Assembly (NCBI GenBank): GCA_027013145.1
Contig: JALUXX010000036.1
Span: 1-64,000, forward strand
Length of the DNA stretch: 64,000 nt
Direction: 5' to 3'
DNA from: Gammaproteobacteria bacterium
GTDB taxonomy: Bacteria; Pseudomonadota; Gammaproteobacteria; 21-64-14
Below the pieces are notes generated by a model. That model did no database searches. It had not been told where the DNA came from and saw only the letters and a list, made by a program, of their open reading frames with translations. Below, piece after piece: positions 1 to 11,737 of the stretch. Position numbers and translations under genes: made by a program. How positions within the stretch are numbered: the stretch's first letter is position 1; the number at the start of each line of letters is the position of its first letter.

Positions 1-21
1 CTTTGGTGTATCCTCTGCCAT
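1..21 (-). CDS. 5' end of an ORF leaving the left edge (possible transposase)
   Basis: Reading the minus strand, an ATG at 21-19 opens MAEDTPK and runs off the window. A strong purine-rich ribosome-binding site (AGGAGA, about 31-36 on the minus strand) sits at proper distance, which is the only reason to list it. It lies directly against an IS3-type transposase remnant on the other strand, so it may be the first codons of another insertion sequence. Seven codons cannot identify a family; the transposase idea is inference from context. Confidence 0.3.
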
Positions 22-118
22 GGTGGTGGTCTCCTTCTACGGTTCTTGGTGTGCTTGGTCGCTTACCATTTAACCAGATCGAGACCACCGCCCCTCAAAA
101 TGTGCGAAAGAAATCGTA

Positions 119-247
119 CGTCATCAGATCACCTGGCAATGGATGCAGGAGTACAACGAGGAACGCGGACACGACTCGCTGGGGAGAATGACCCCGGTCG
201 AGTTCTACGAGAACGCCAGCAAGTCTACTTTTGATGTGTCCACTTGA
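119..247 (+). pseudogene. C-terminal remnant of an IS3-family transposase
   Basis: The plus-strand frame ending with TGA at 245-247 reads WQWMQEYNEERGHDSLGRM followed by TPVEFYENAS. This is the characteristic end of the integrase-core (rve) domain of IS3-family OrfB proteins, where a Y-N-x-x-R-x-H-x-x-L-G pattern precedes T-P-x-E-F. The frame is closed upstream by TAA at 71-73 and shows no further transposase similarity, so only the last 40 or so residues survive. It is a decayed, non-functional fragment. Confidence 0.6.
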
Positions 248-317
248 CGGGGGAGCTTACGGCGCAGGCAGCGTGACTTTTGTGCAAAACAGTGTCCAGC
301 ATTTCGGGGGCTTTACA

Positions 318-779
318 TTAGCTGATTTGTCTATGTTCTTTCGACTGTCTACGAACCGATTCTGCAAGAATTATTAATGCTAATGAAAATAAGAAATTCA
401 CCACCACATACAGAGAAGCATTTTCGACGATGATTGTCCGGTATGCATTGTCGCCATAAATCCAAATTACAACTAGCCCCGCGGCAATCAGGCACACCAC
501 GGCAAGGACAAATGATTTAACGACAAACTTCCAGGCGAAACGTGACGGAGCAAATACTGACGTGTCCACTAACGGCCAACTTGTTACCCGACCCCTTTTA
601 GCAAGAAAATGCTCAAGCGCAAGTGTTATTGAAATACAGGCAGCCATCATACCAAGTATTCCCCAGTTCTCTATTGCCGCATAATCGTCCTGCGATGGGT
701 CTGCAATCATCGTTAGGATTAGAAAAAACACGAGGACGACTAGCCCACCGAAAAAATATGCTCTTCCTACGAGGTCCAT
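318..779 (-). CDS. Small membrane protein of unknown function
   Basis: A 153-residue protein beginning MDLVGRAYFFGG with ATG at 777-779. Four hydrophobic stretches are visible (about residues 8-24, 42-58, 88-107 and 122-141), so it should be a four-helix inner-membrane protein with a short charged C-terminus. I do not recognise the family. Base composition is clearly less GC-rich than the housekeeping genes further right. It lies downstream, on the same strand, of an RHS gene and a lipoprotein gene. In such loci small membrane proteins are sometimes immunity factors, but nothing here proves that role. Confidence 0.55.
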   Translation of the reverse strand: MDLVGRAYFFGGLVVLVFFLILTMIADPSQDDYAAIENWGILGMMAACISITLALEHFLAKRGRVTSWPLVDTSVFAPSRFAWKFVVKSFVLAVVCLIAAGLVVIWIYGDNAYRTIIVENASLYVVVNFLFSLALIILAESVRRQSKEHRQIS

Positions 780-855
780 AGGTCAACTATTCCTCACAGC
801 GGCATTTTTCAATTTCGACTTCATCAACATGCGAGATGCCGGAGTTTGAAAGACG

Positions 856-970
856 GGGACAGTATACCCATTTAACGATGCCATCCCGCCCGCCAGTTTC
901 TGGAGGCGGCGGATGCAGCCCACGTTGCGAGGGGGGCGGATCCGCCGCGCTGAATAAAGTACACTGTCCC
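856..970. repeat. 115-bp element bounded by GGGACAG inverted ends
   Basis: The ends GGGACAGTATAC (856-867) and GTACACTGTCCC (959-970) are near-perfect inverted repeats, with 1 mismatch in 12. The interior holds a GC-rich run and no credible gene. The same GGGACAG...CTGTCCC signature recurs at 4135, 4870-4908 and 4924-4997, so this is one member of a dispersed palindromic family of the REP/MITE kind. A 71-codon frame crossing it (787-1002, minus) is probably accidental. Confidence 0.6.
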
Positions 971-1001
971 AGAATTTTTCCCCAGAAGTTTTCCGTATTC
1001 A

Positions 1002-1457
1002 CTATTCATGGCTTTCCATCGAGCGCTGCTTCTGATGTTCAAAGGCATGCGTAATGACCTTCATTTCAAGCTCTTCTTGCTGTTCCTTGCTGGCCGGATT
1101 CCAGTATGTCCATTCGCCATCGTCCCGGCTCTCAGTACGATAGCGGATCCCGTTTTCATCGAGCAGCTTCCTGAAGTAATTGGTTGACAGCGCATCGTTG
1201 AACTTGGAACCGATCTCGGTCGCGCGCCTTTGGTCTACTTGCCGCTTTATCTGCTCTACTGCTTCCTTGTTGTCTTTTGAGTACCTGACGTAGCCTTCAT
1301 CGTCCACAGTAAATGGGATGTTATTATCCGTGAGCGCCTTTTTGAACCCAATCATAAAATCTTCTCGGCTGTCTCTTATTCCCTGTTCATTGTTCGAGTC
1401 ACACCCGAGTAATGATATGGTTAGAGCCACTAGAAAGTAGGTCAGTGCTTTTTTCAT
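1002..1457 (-). CDS. Putative lipoprotein downstream of the RHS gene (candidate immunity protein)
   Basis: A 151-residue protein beginning MKKALTYFLVALTISLLGC, a typical type II signal peptide with lipobox LLGC (lipidated Cys about residue 19). The mature part is hydrophilic and charged, rich in D, E, K and R, with no recognised domain. It starts 11 bp after the RHS stop codon on the same strand. That is the usual position of the immunity gene for an RHS C-terminal toxin, so it is a candidate immunity lipoprotein; this is inference from position alone. Codon use is more AT-rich than in the housekeeping genes. Confidence 0.6.
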   Translation of the reverse strand: MKKALTYFLVALTISLLGCDSNNEQGIRDSREDFMIGFKKALTDNNIPFTVDDEGYVRYSKDNKEAVEQIKRQVDQRRATEIGSKFNDALSTNYFRKLLDENGIRYRTESRDDGEWTYWNPASKEQQEELEMKVITHAFEHQKQRSMESHE

Positions 1458-1468
1458 AAGATATCCGG

Positions 1469-3256
1469 CTATAAATCCAATACGAACAACGGGCGTAACA
1501 ACTGTTCACGGGTTTCTATCCTCTCACCGGTGAGCCGCTCGATCTCATTGATCAACTCTGTGCGCTCGAAGTTCGTTCTAAACCCCCTGGTATTCCCGCA
1601 CTCGTCCGTCAATGTCTCGGTACAGAAGACCTTCAACCTCTGGAACGTTTTCCGTAGTTCAAAAGTCTTGATCGATAGCAGCTCTTTCAACGCCCACCAG
1701 ACCTCGGTCCTCAGTGAAGGTTTAATCGGTGGTCTCCTCGACGATCTAGGATCAAGGTTGGGAGACACGGATGGTCCTGTTATAACAAACGCAAATCCAT
1801 AGTCTCGAGAAAGCACTTGTTCTGCAGTGCGAGTTGAGACTACGTCGAACACACCAATAATAGTGGAATCACAGGTCGGAAAAAGACCTAGAGAATCGAA
1901 AAACATTATTGGGTTTCCACCGACATAGGCGTATGCATTTAGTCCACCCGCAAGACCAATGGGATCAGGCGACACGTATCTTCCCAACTGCGGATCGTAA
2001 TACCTATAGTAGTTGTACCGGAGTCCGGTTTCACTGTCGTAATACTGCCCCGGGAACCTTACGGGGTTTGTGACGCGGATCGCATTTGCGTCGGGATCCT
2101 CGTTGAAGGTGGCGTGTCCGAAGGGGGTGTAATCGGCGCGCCAGACGGGGGTGGCGTTCTCGTCGGTGAGGACGAGTGGCGTGCCGAGGTGGTCGTTGTG
2201 GTAGAAGTAGATGCGCCCGTTGCCGGAAGGGGGCGCGATGGCAGTGGGGGCTCCTGCGGCGGCGAGGCGCAGCGGGGAGCGGCGCGTGCGGTGGACCGTC
2301 GTGGGCGCTGGTGTTGGTGACGTCGCCAGATGCAGGATGCGGCGTGCGAGCAGGAGCAGGTCGCGGGTATCGAGGAGGCCGTCGCTGTTGAGGTCGCCAT
2401 GGATCCGCTCGGAGGCGCTTGGGGCGCGCAGGTGGAGCACGATCCGAGTGAGGACGAGGTAGTCGCCGGCATCGACCGCGCCGTTTTCGGTGACGTCGCC
2501 GTCGCCGGGATAGCTGCTTGCGAGAAGGGGATCGGTGCCAGCGGTGATTTCGGCGTCGTCGCGAATACCGTCGCCGTCGGTGTCGGCCTTTAGGGGGTCG
2601 GTGGCGTAGACGAGGGCCTCGGTCCCGTCCGGGAGGGTGTCGCCGTCGGTGTCGGCGCGGTCGAGGTCGGAGCCGAACTGCCGCTTCTCCTGTAGGTTGG
2701 TGAGTCCGTCGTGGTCGGTGTCGGGCTCGTATTTGGCCAGCGGTCCCCCGTTCAGATAGACGTATTCGGCCAGGATATGCCCGGCCCCGTCGCGCTCGGC
2801 GAACAGTGCTCCGGCGGCGCTGTAGACGAACTCGCGGCGGGTGCCGTCGGCCAGAATCTTGGCGCTACGCTGGCCGAGGCCGTTGTAGGTGTAGGTGGCG
2901 ACGAGCGTCCCACCAACGCGGGCTTCGCGCAGGCGATTGAGGGTGGTATAGCGGTAAGTCGATGTCCCCGACTGCACGGTGTTGCCGTTGGGATCGAGCG
3001 CGACGGTATTCGGCCCGACCTGGTGCAGACGATTGCTACGGGCTTCGTAGGCATAGGGGGTGCTCCCCGTACCGATGTCGCGGCGGGTGCGGTTGCCGTT
3101 GGCGTCATAGGCGTAGGCGCGTGCGACGGAGCCGGCCGCCGCGCTCACCAGGCGGTCGAGGGGGTCATAAGCGAAGGTCGCGTTCAAGGCCGGCGTCCGG
3201 CGGCGGTCGGTGCGCGATTGGAGGTTTCCGCTCGCGTCATATCGGTCGTATATTGA
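1469..3256 (-). pseudogene. RHS-repeat protein with calcium-binding and dockerin-like repeats; 5' end broken by a frame change
   Basis: From about 3256 leftward the minus frame encodes YD repeats (YDRYDASGNLQSRTD, FAYDPLDRLVSAAAG, AYAYDANGNRTRRD). These are followed by a thrombospondin-type-3-like Asp-rich stretch (DTDHDGLTN, DTDGDTLPDG, DTDGDGIRDD), then two dockerin type I-like calcium loops (ENGAVDAGDYLVLTRI and NSDGLLDTRDLLLLARRI). The RHS core follows (YYDSETGLRYNYYRYYDPQLG, SPDPIGLAGGLNAYAYVGGNP). After FFDSLGLF comes about 135 residues of unrecognised sequence, the usual place for a variable toxin domain. The frame has no credible start: upstream it merely shadows the lipoprotein 3184-3858, which is in another frame. 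I read this as a frameshifted or deleted RHS gene, though a sequencing error is possible. Confidence 0.7.
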
Positions 3257-3858
3257 AAGGCGAAGGCCACACCACCGACCGTCGTCGAGGGGATGCCTTG
3301 AACGCGCGCGACGACCTGGGGCATGGGTTCGAGCGTGGCCACAGCGGAGTAGCCCACCAGGTGGTATTCCCCATCCAATGGGTTGGGCGTGCCCATGCCG
3401 GAAAGGATCTCGAAGCGCACGGTGCGGTTCAGCGCGCCTGAGGCGAACTGCAATGTCGCCGCGCCGGGTGCCAGCGCCGGCGCCGTTCCCGTAGCTGGGT
3501 CCACCAAGTCGACCACGGCGATCCATTGCCCCTGGTAGGGACCCGCGTAACTCTCCAGCGGGGGGCTCGATCCGCTCCAGCGACCGCCGGCGCGCACGGC
3601 GTATGCGCTGGTTGGATCCGGATACAGGCGAAACAAGCGGCGCAGGCGCACGGTCGCCGAGGAACCTGCTGCATCCGTCACCGCCACGTGGGCGGAATCG
3701 GCGCGCAGGACCACGTCGGCTTCCGTGGCGCCAATCCCCACCACGAGAGTGTCCCCGGTCCGGGCCGCGTTGGGAAGCGGCTGAATGACCGCGCAGCCGC
3801 CGAGCGTGAGGATCAACCACCACCACGCCGAAACGGCGTGACGTGCGTGCATATCCAT
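3184..3858 (-). CDS. Lipoprotein ORF overlapping the RHS frame (probably its displaced N-terminus)
   Basis: A 224-residue frame with a signal peptide and lipobox (LILTLGGC) near residues 14-21, followed by a beta-rich mature region of unknown family. At its end GGVAFAFQY is followed by TTDMTRAE in this frame, while the overlapping frame reads YDRYDASGNLQ, a good RHS repeat. So the meaningful sequence changes frame near 3250. The simplest view is that lipoprotein and RHS parts were once one secreted protein, now split by a small indel. The last 20 or so residues of this frame (after FQY) are then meaningless. Confidence 0.5.
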   Translation of the reverse strand: MDMHARHAVSAWWWLILTLGGCAVIQPLPNAARTGDTLVVGIGATEADVVLRADSAHVAVTDAAGSSATVRLRRLFRLYPDPTSAYAVRAGGRWSGSSPPLESYAGPYQGQWIAVVDLVDPATGTAPALAPGAATLQFASGALNRTVRFEILSGMGTPNPLDGEYHLVGYSAVATLEPMPQVVARVQGIPSTTVGGVAFAFQYTTDMTRAETSNRAPTAAGRRP

Positions 3859-4134
3859 ATGCCCCCCTGTGGTCTCAAGGGATCCGAAAGAAGATGTGTA
3901 TCTCCTTGTTGTGCGCCGTCAGCAAAGAGCCGGCGACGTCGGCCTGCGCTGCGGCAATCACAAACGCGGCCTCTCGATTCTGTGGCTTGCCGGCGTTGCA
4001 GCCCGGCGCGACCGGTTGGGTACACCGGGCGATGCAATCGGCTCAGGCGTGACCCCCGGGCTGCCCGCCTCCCGCAGGCGGCTCGCGAGTCAACATGCAA
4101 CAGGAAGAACTACAAAACGCAAAGTCCGCTTTTC

Positions 4135-4150
4135 GGGGACAGTTTACTTT
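4135..4150. repeat. Single GGGGACAGTTTACTTT repeat half
   Basis: The 16-bp sequence GGGGACAGTTTACTTT is the same arm found, inverted, in the tandem copies at 4924-4997 (AAAGTAAACTGTCCCC). It has no obvious partner arm nearby and looks like a solitary relic. Confidence 0.5.
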
Positions 4151-4778
4151 TTTCGCATCGGATCGCGGCCGATCGGCTGCGTAGGTGATGCCCGGCCGCT
4201 GCTTGAGAGGCGCGTGCGTGACTCAATGGCACGCCCGTCGGCCAGTCGCGATCCGATGGGTGAGTGAGCGCGCACAGACTTACCGCGGCTTTTGAGAATG
4301 CCGCGCACCCGCAGCCCGGGTGCACCGAAGCGAAATCCGGGGGCCGGTCGGCGGGTCCGCCGACTACCACCTGCCGGATCTTGATCCGGGCTACGGGCTG
4401 ACTGTTCAACCATCAGCGCACGCCTTGATGGTTGAGGGGCGATTCGTGCGAGGGCACGCAAGCTGGATGGGGGTGCCCACGGGTCCCGGCTGGGCTTCCG
4501 GAAGAGCGACAGGCCGTGATACGGGCGAGGTGTATCACAGGTATCCACGGGTCCCGCCACCGATCAAGCGCCGGGGATTCGTCGCTCGCCCTTCGCCCGC
4601 CCTCAGCGCGGACGAAAGTCGCGGCGCAATGGACAGGCGGCGGGAATTATTAAAATGTCCCTCATCTTTTTGCGATTCGTCCCAAGGCCGGTCGGGCATG
4701 TTACATTGAGTGCTGGCGGGGATGCCGGGGGATCGACAGGGAGGGTCGTATGGGTGCTGCGCACCGCAGGTATCCAAA

Positions 4779-4808
4779 GGCCGTGGCCGCAGGGAAGCGG
4801 CCACGGCC
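4779..4808. repeat. Perfect 12-bp hairpin
   Basis: GGCCGTGGCCGC and GCGGCCACGGCC flank a 6-base loop. No T-run follows on either strand, so it is unlikely to be an intrinsic terminator; no gene ends near it. Confidence 0.5.
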
Positions 4809-4869
4809 CTGCCACCGGTCAAGTGCCAGACCGTGGTGTTGGCGACTCAACGGACTCAACGACATCAAC

Positions 4870-4908
4870 GGGGACAGATTTATTTGAGAGTCAAATAAAT
4901 CTGTCCCC
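4870..4908. repeat. Perfect 18-bp palindrome of the GGGGACAG family
   Basis: Arms GGGGACAGATTTATTTGA (4870-4887) and its exact reverse complement (4891-4908) enclose a 3-base loop. The AT-rich arms in GC-rich surroundings and the shared GGGGACAG tip tie it to the elements at 856-970 and 4924-4997. Such palindromes are often mobilised by REP-associated tyrosine transposases, but no such gene is in the window. Confidence 0.75.
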
Positions 4909-4923
4909 GCTAAATGTGTTCGT

Positions 4924-4997
4924 GGAATAAAGTAAACTGTCCCCGAATTTCAGGGACGGCGGAATAAAGTAAACTGTCCCCGAATTTCAGGGACGGC
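4924..4997. repeat. Two exact tandem copies of a 37-bp GGGGACAG-family unit
   Basis: The 37-bp unit beginning GGAATAAAGTAAACTGTCCC and ending GGGACGGC occurs twice head-to-tail (4924-4960 and 4961-4997) with no mismatch. The second copy overlaps the last codons of the neighbouring zinc-ribbon gene on the minus strand, so the repeat has supplied that gene's stop codon (4987-4989). Confidence 0.8.
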
Positions 4998-5538
4998 GGA
5001 AGACGGTGCCTTTGCAGCGCGGGCAGGGGGGGATGTGGCCGGTGGCGTGGAAGTGGATGCGCTCGCCGCATTCGGTACACTCGAGTACGCCGGGGCCGGC
5101 GATCTCGCCGGTGTGGTACTCGGCGTTGCGCGCGAGGTCGGCGCGCAGGCGGACCCAGTCGAGGGCGGTGCGGTCGGCCGCCTCCGCGAACCACTCCAGG
5201 ATCTGGCTCTCGATGAGGCCGACGTCGATCTGCAGCCAGTCGGCGAGTTCATGGCCGGAATCGGCGAGGTAGCGCGAGGCGTCCTCGAGGTCGCGCTTTA
5301 AAAAGTAGCCGATGCGCTCGGCCTCGTCGCGCGTGAGCTCGCCCAGCTCGACCGCCGTCTCCTTGGCCGCCTCGATGCCGCGTTGCAGCGCCGGCTGCTC
5401 GTCGCCGCCGGCCTCCCCGCCGCGGGCGAGGAAGGAGCGCACGCGCTCGAGCATGCGGTTGTAGGCGCCGGTGTGGTGCCCGGCGTCCGCGGGCGTCCCT
5501 TCGGGGGTCGGGGGGGAGGGCTTGCGGGGTGGGCTCAT
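4987..5538 (-). CDS. Zinc-ribbon-containing protein, DUF1451/YbeL-like
   Basis: A 183-residue protein. After a Pro-rich start, the N-terminal two thirds is a charged helical region (NRMLERVRSFL through HELADWLQID). The end is a zinc ribbon with two Cys pairs, CTECGERIHF and CPRCKGTVF. This layout matches the DUF1451 family (E. coli YbeL), whose function is unknown. It is divergent from leuS, so 5539-5689 should hold promoters for both. The C-terminus runs into the 37-bp repeat, which sets the stop codon. Confidence 0.75.
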   Translation of the reverse strand: MSPPRKPSPPTPEGTPADAGHHTGAYNRMLERVRSFLARGGEAGGDEQPALQRGIEAAKETAVELGELTRDEAERIGYFLKRDLEDASRYLADSGHELADWLQIDVGLIESQILEWFAEAADRTALDWVRLRADLARNAEYHTGEIAGPGVLECTECGERIHFHATGHIPPCPRCKGTVFRRP

Positions 5539-5581
5539 GGGGGCCTCGCGGACCGGGGGCGTTCATGCCGGTCGCCCCTAG

Positions 5582-8682
<3,101 letters not shown>

Positions 8683-8692
8683 GTGCGTGCGC

Positions 8693-9763
8693 ATGAAGCT
8701 GCGTGCCGAGCAGCTCGATGCCCACCTGGCGAAGACGCTGGCCCCGGTCTACGTGATCAGCGGCGACGAGCCGCTGCTCGAGGCCGAGATCGTCGACCGC
8801 ATCCGCGCCGCCGCGCGCGCGCGCGGGTTCACCGATCGCGAGGTGCTCGCGGCCGAGCCCGGCTTCGACTGGTCGCGGCTCGCCGCCGTCGCAGGCAACC
8901 GCTCGCTGTTCGGCGGGCGCACGCTGATCGAGCTGCGCCTGCCCGGCGGCAAGCCGGGCGACGCCGGCGCCCGCGAGCTGATGCGCCTGGCCGAGCACCC
9001 CTCGGAGGAGACGCTGCTCGTCGTGCGTTGCCCGCGCCTGGACGCCGCCGCGCAGCGCACCCGCTGGTACAAGGCCCTGGAGGCGGCCGGCGCGGCGATC
9101 GCGGTCTACCCGGTGGAGCGCGCGCGGCTGCCCGACTGGATCGCCCGGCGTATGCGCGCGCGCGGCCTGGAACCCACGCCGGAAGTGGTGTCTTTCCTCG
9201 CCGAACGCGTCGAGGGCAACCTCCTCGCCGCGGCGCAGGAGATCGAGAAGCTCCTGCTGCTCCACGGCGAGGGCCGCCCGGACCTGGAGACGGTCACGCG
9301 GGCGGTCACTGACAGCGCGCGCTTCAGCGTCTTCGACCTCGCCGACGCCGCGCTCGAGGGCAATCCCGCGCGCGTGGCGCGTATCCTCGCCGGGGTGCGC
9401 GCCGAGGGCACGGAGGCGGTGCTGGTGCTGTGGTCGCTGGCGCGTGAGGTGCGCACCCTGGCGCGCGTGGCGCACGCCGTCGAGGCCGGGGCGACGCCGG
9501 CGCGCGCGCTCGCCGAGGAGCGCGTCTGGGACCGGCGCAAGCCCCTGGTGGGCCGTGCCCTGCGCCGCCTGCCCGCGGCGGGCTGGCAGCGGCTGCTGCG
9601 CGCCTGTGCGCGCATCGACCGTATCGTGAAGGGGGCCGAGGCGGGCGACGCGTGGCAGGAATTGTTACAATTGGCCCTTGCGGTGGCGGGCGCCGAGCCC
9701 TTCGGGGCCGCGGCCGCGGGCCGCGCCCGCGGCGGGGCGCGGCGTCCGATCACCGGACGGTGA
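8693..9763 (+). CDS. holA: DNA polymerase III subunit delta
   Basis: Clamp-loader subunit that opens the beta clamp. The 356-residue protein begins [12 protein letters not shown] at the ATG 8693, 10 bp after lptE. It carries the family features [20 protein letters not shown] near the N-terminus, a central AAA-like region ([17 protein letters not shown]) and a C-terminal collar helix bundle ([13 protein letters not shown]). Length is close to the usual 340 or so. It is third in the leuS-lptE-holA operon and ends 5 bp before proA. Confidence 0.92.
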   Translation: MKLRAEQLDAHLAKTLAPVYVISGDEPLLEAEIVDRIRAAARARGFTDREVLAAEPGFDWSRLAAVAGNRSLFGGRTLIELRLPGGKPGDAGARELMRLAEHPSEETLLVVRCPRLDAAAQRTRWYKALEAAGAAIAVYPVERARLPDWIARRMRARGLEPTPEVVSFLAERVEGNLLAAAQEIEKLLLLHGEGRPDLETVTRAVTDSARFSVFDLADAALEGNPARVARILAGVRAEGTEAVLVLWSLAREVRTLARVAHAVEAGATPARALAEERVWDRRKPLVGRALRRLPAAGWQRLLRACARIDRIVKGAEAGDAWQELLQLALAVAGAEPFGAAAAGRARGGARRPITGR

Positions 9764-9768
9764 GGAAT

Positions 9769-11055
9769 ATGCTGCAGGCCCCACGGGAGAATCCGGTCGC
9801 CGACGTGGCCGCCTACATGGCGGACGTCGGCGCGCGCGCGCGCGCGGCGGCGCGGGCGATGGCGCGCGCTGAGACCGCGGCCAAGGATCGCGCCCTCGAG
9901 GCGATCGCCGCGGCGATCGAGGCCGGTGCGAAGGATCTGGCCGCGGCCAACGCGCGCGACCTGGAGGCGGGGCGCGCGCGCGGCCTCGACGCGGCGCTTC
10001 TCGACCGCCTGGAATTAACGCCGGCGCGTATCGCGGCCATGGCCGAGGGCCTGCGCCAGATCGCCGCGCTCCCCGACCCGGTGGGGGCGATCTCCGATCT
10101 GCGCTACCGCCCCTCCGGCATCCGGGTCGGGCGCATGCGCGTGCCGCTCGGGGTCATCGGCATCATCTACGAGTCGCGCCCCAACGTCACCGCCGACGCC
10201 GCCGGCCTGTGCCTGAAGTCGGGTAACGCCGCGATCCTGCGCGGCGGCTCCGAGGCGCTGCACTCCAACCAGGCCGTCGCCTCCTGCCTGCACGCCGGGC
10301 TGCGCGCCGCGGGCCTGCCCGAGGACGCGGTACAGGTCGTCGCCACCACCGACCGCGCCGCGGTCGGCGAGATGCTCGCAATGGAGGGCGTCATCGACGT
10401 GATCGTCCCGCGCGGGGGCAAGGGGCTGATCGAGCGCGTCAGCCGCGAGTCGCGCATCCCGGTGATCAAGCATTTGCACGGCGTCTGCCACGTCTATCTC
10501 GACGATCGCGCCGATCCCGACAAGGCCGTCGCCGTGGCCTACAACGCCAAGACCCAGCGCTATGGCACCTGCAACACGATGGAGACGCTGCTGGTGGCCG
10601 AGGGTATCGCCGCGCGCCTGTTGCCGGAGCTGGGGGCGAAGTACCGCGCCGCGGGCGTGGAGCTGCGCGGCTGCGAGCGCACCCGCGAGTGGCTGCCCGA
10701 GGTGGTGCCCGCGACGGAAGAGGACTGGGAGACCGAGTACCTCGCGCCGATCCTCTCGGTGCGCGTGGTCGCCGACCTCGACGCGGCGATCGACCACATC
10801 GAGCGCTACGGCTCGCACCACACCGACGCCATCGTCACCGAGGACTACACGCGCGCGATGCGCTTTCTGCGCGAGGTCGATTCCAGCTCGGTGATGGTCA
10901 ACGCCTCGACGCGCTTCGCCGACGGCTTCGAATACGGGCTCGGTGCCGAGATCGGCATCAGCACCGACAAGCTGCACGCGCGCGGACCCGTCGGACTGGA
11001 GGGCCTCACCACGCTCAAGTACGTGGTGCTCGGCGACGGGCACGTGCGCACCTGA
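9769..11055 (+). CDS. proA: Gamma-glutamyl phosphate reductase
   Basis: Second enzyme of proline synthesis, converting gamma-glutamyl phosphate to glutamate semialdehyde with NADPH. The 428-residue protein has the aldehyde-dehydrogenase fold, with [20 protein letters not shown], the catalytic Cys268 in [11 protein letters not shown], and [18 protein letters not shown] at the C-terminus. The ATG at 9769 is preceded by GAGGA. A longer frame reaches back to 9652 inside holA, but its N-terminus is unlike ProA. proA here sits between holA and nadD, as in some other gammaproteobacteria. Confidence 0.96.
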   Translation: MLQAPRENPVADVAAYMADVGARARAAARAMARAETAAKDRALEAIAAAIEAGAKDLAAANARDLEAGRARGLDAALLDRLELTPARIAAMAEGLRQIAALPDPVGAISDLRYRPSGIRVGRMRVPLGVIGIIYESRPNVTADAAGLCLKSGNAAILRGGSEALHSNQAVASCLHAGLRAAGLPEDAVQVVATTDRAAVGEMLAMEGVIDVIVPRGGKGLIERVSRESRIPVIKHLHGVCHVYLDDRADPDKAVAVAYNAKTQRYGTCNTMETLLVAEGIAARLLPELGAKYRAAGVELRGCERTREWLPEVVPATEEDWETEYLAPILSVRVVADLDAAIDHIERYGSHHTDAIVTEDYTRAMRFLREVDSSSVMVNASTRFADGFEYGLGAEIGISTDKLHARGPVGLEGLTTLKYVVLGDGHVRT

Positions 11056-11104
11056 TGCGCCGGACCCGCGCCACCCGCCGGGCCGCCGCGCCCCGCCGCC
11101 GTTG

Positions 11105-11737
11105 ATGCCGGTCGGGATCCTCGGCGGAACCTTCGATCCGGTCCACTTCGGGCACCTGCGCGCGGCCCTCGAGGTGCTCCAGCTTCTGCGCCTGGAGGAG
11201 GTGCGCCTCATCCCCTGCCACACCCCCCCGCACCGCGAGGCCCCGGCGGCGGCGCCGGCGCAGCGCCTGCGCATGGTGCGCACGGCGGTGGCGGGCGTCC
11301 CGGGGTTGACGGTGGACGATCGCGAGGTGCGCCGCGCGGGCGTCTCCTACACCGTGGACACCCTGCGCGAGCTGCGCGCCGAACTCGGGGCGGAGCGGTC
11401 GCTCGCGCTCATCCTCGGCGGCGACGCCTTCTGCGGCCTGCCCGCCTGGCACGAGTGGCGCGAGCTGCCGCGCCTGTGCCACTTCGTCGTGGTGCAGCGC
11501 CCCGGCTGGGAGCCGCCCGGCGCGGGCGAGGCCGCGCGGATGCTGCGCGCGGCGTCGGCGGCGGAACCGGCCGCGCTGCGCGCCCCGGGGGCCGGCCGCG
11601 TGCTGCGCTGCACCGTCACCCAGTTGGAGATCTCCGCCTCGCAGATCCGCGCCGAGGTGGGCGCCGGGCGCAGCGCACGCTACCTGCTCCCGGAGGCGGT
11701 CCTGGAAATCATCGAAACGGAGGGGCTCTACCGTTGA
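11105..11737 (+). CDS. nadD: Nicotinate-nucleotide adenylyltransferase
   Basis: Makes deamido-NAD from nicotinate mononucleotide and ATP. The 210-residue protein begins MPVGILGGTFDPVHFGHL, containing the nucleotidyltransferase GGTFDPxHxGH motif, and ends with the ISASQIRAEV motif (SxTxIR type) and YLLPEAVLEII. The start ATG 11105 lies 49 bp after proA. A longer open frame back into proA lacks family similarity. The stop overlaps the TTG start of rsfS. Confidence 0.95.
   Translation: MPVGILGGTFDPVHFGHLRAALEVLQLLRLEEVRLIPCHTPPHREAPAAAPAQRLRMVRTAVAGVPGLTVDDREVRRAGVSYTVDTLRELRAELGAERSLALILGGDAFCGLPAWHEWRELPRLCHFVVVQRPGWEPPGAGEAARMLRAASAAEPAALRAPGAGRVLRCTVTQLEISASQIRAEVGAGRSARYLLPEAVLEIIETEGLYR

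Larger units (their letters stand above)
3859..4986. other. Gene-free accessory interval, about 1.1 kb
   Basis: Several frames stay open here because of high GC, but none has a convincing start, ribosome-binding site or recognisable product, and they overlap on both strands. What can be supported is a set of palindromic repeats, listed separately (4135-4150, 4779-4808, 4870-4908, 4924-4997). I see no tRNA or other RNA gene. Confidence 0.6.

Noticed and set aside
787-1002. 71-codon minus-strand ORF between the lipoprotein and the membrane protein
   Set aside because: It runs straight through the 115-bp GGGACAG inverted element, its residues are Pro/Gly-rich noise in the middle, and it has no family resemblance.
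1469-3826. Taking the 785-codon RHS frame as an intact gene from 3826
   Set aside because: The first 190 or so codons are low-complexity Arg/Gly/Ala shadow of the lipoprotein frame. RHS similarity begins only at about 3250.
3859-4986. Protein genes in the repeat-rich kilobase after the RHS locus
   Set aside because: Overlapping frames of 60-220 codons on both strands lack starts with ribosome-binding sites and contain only Arg/Pro/Ser/Gly-rich sequence.
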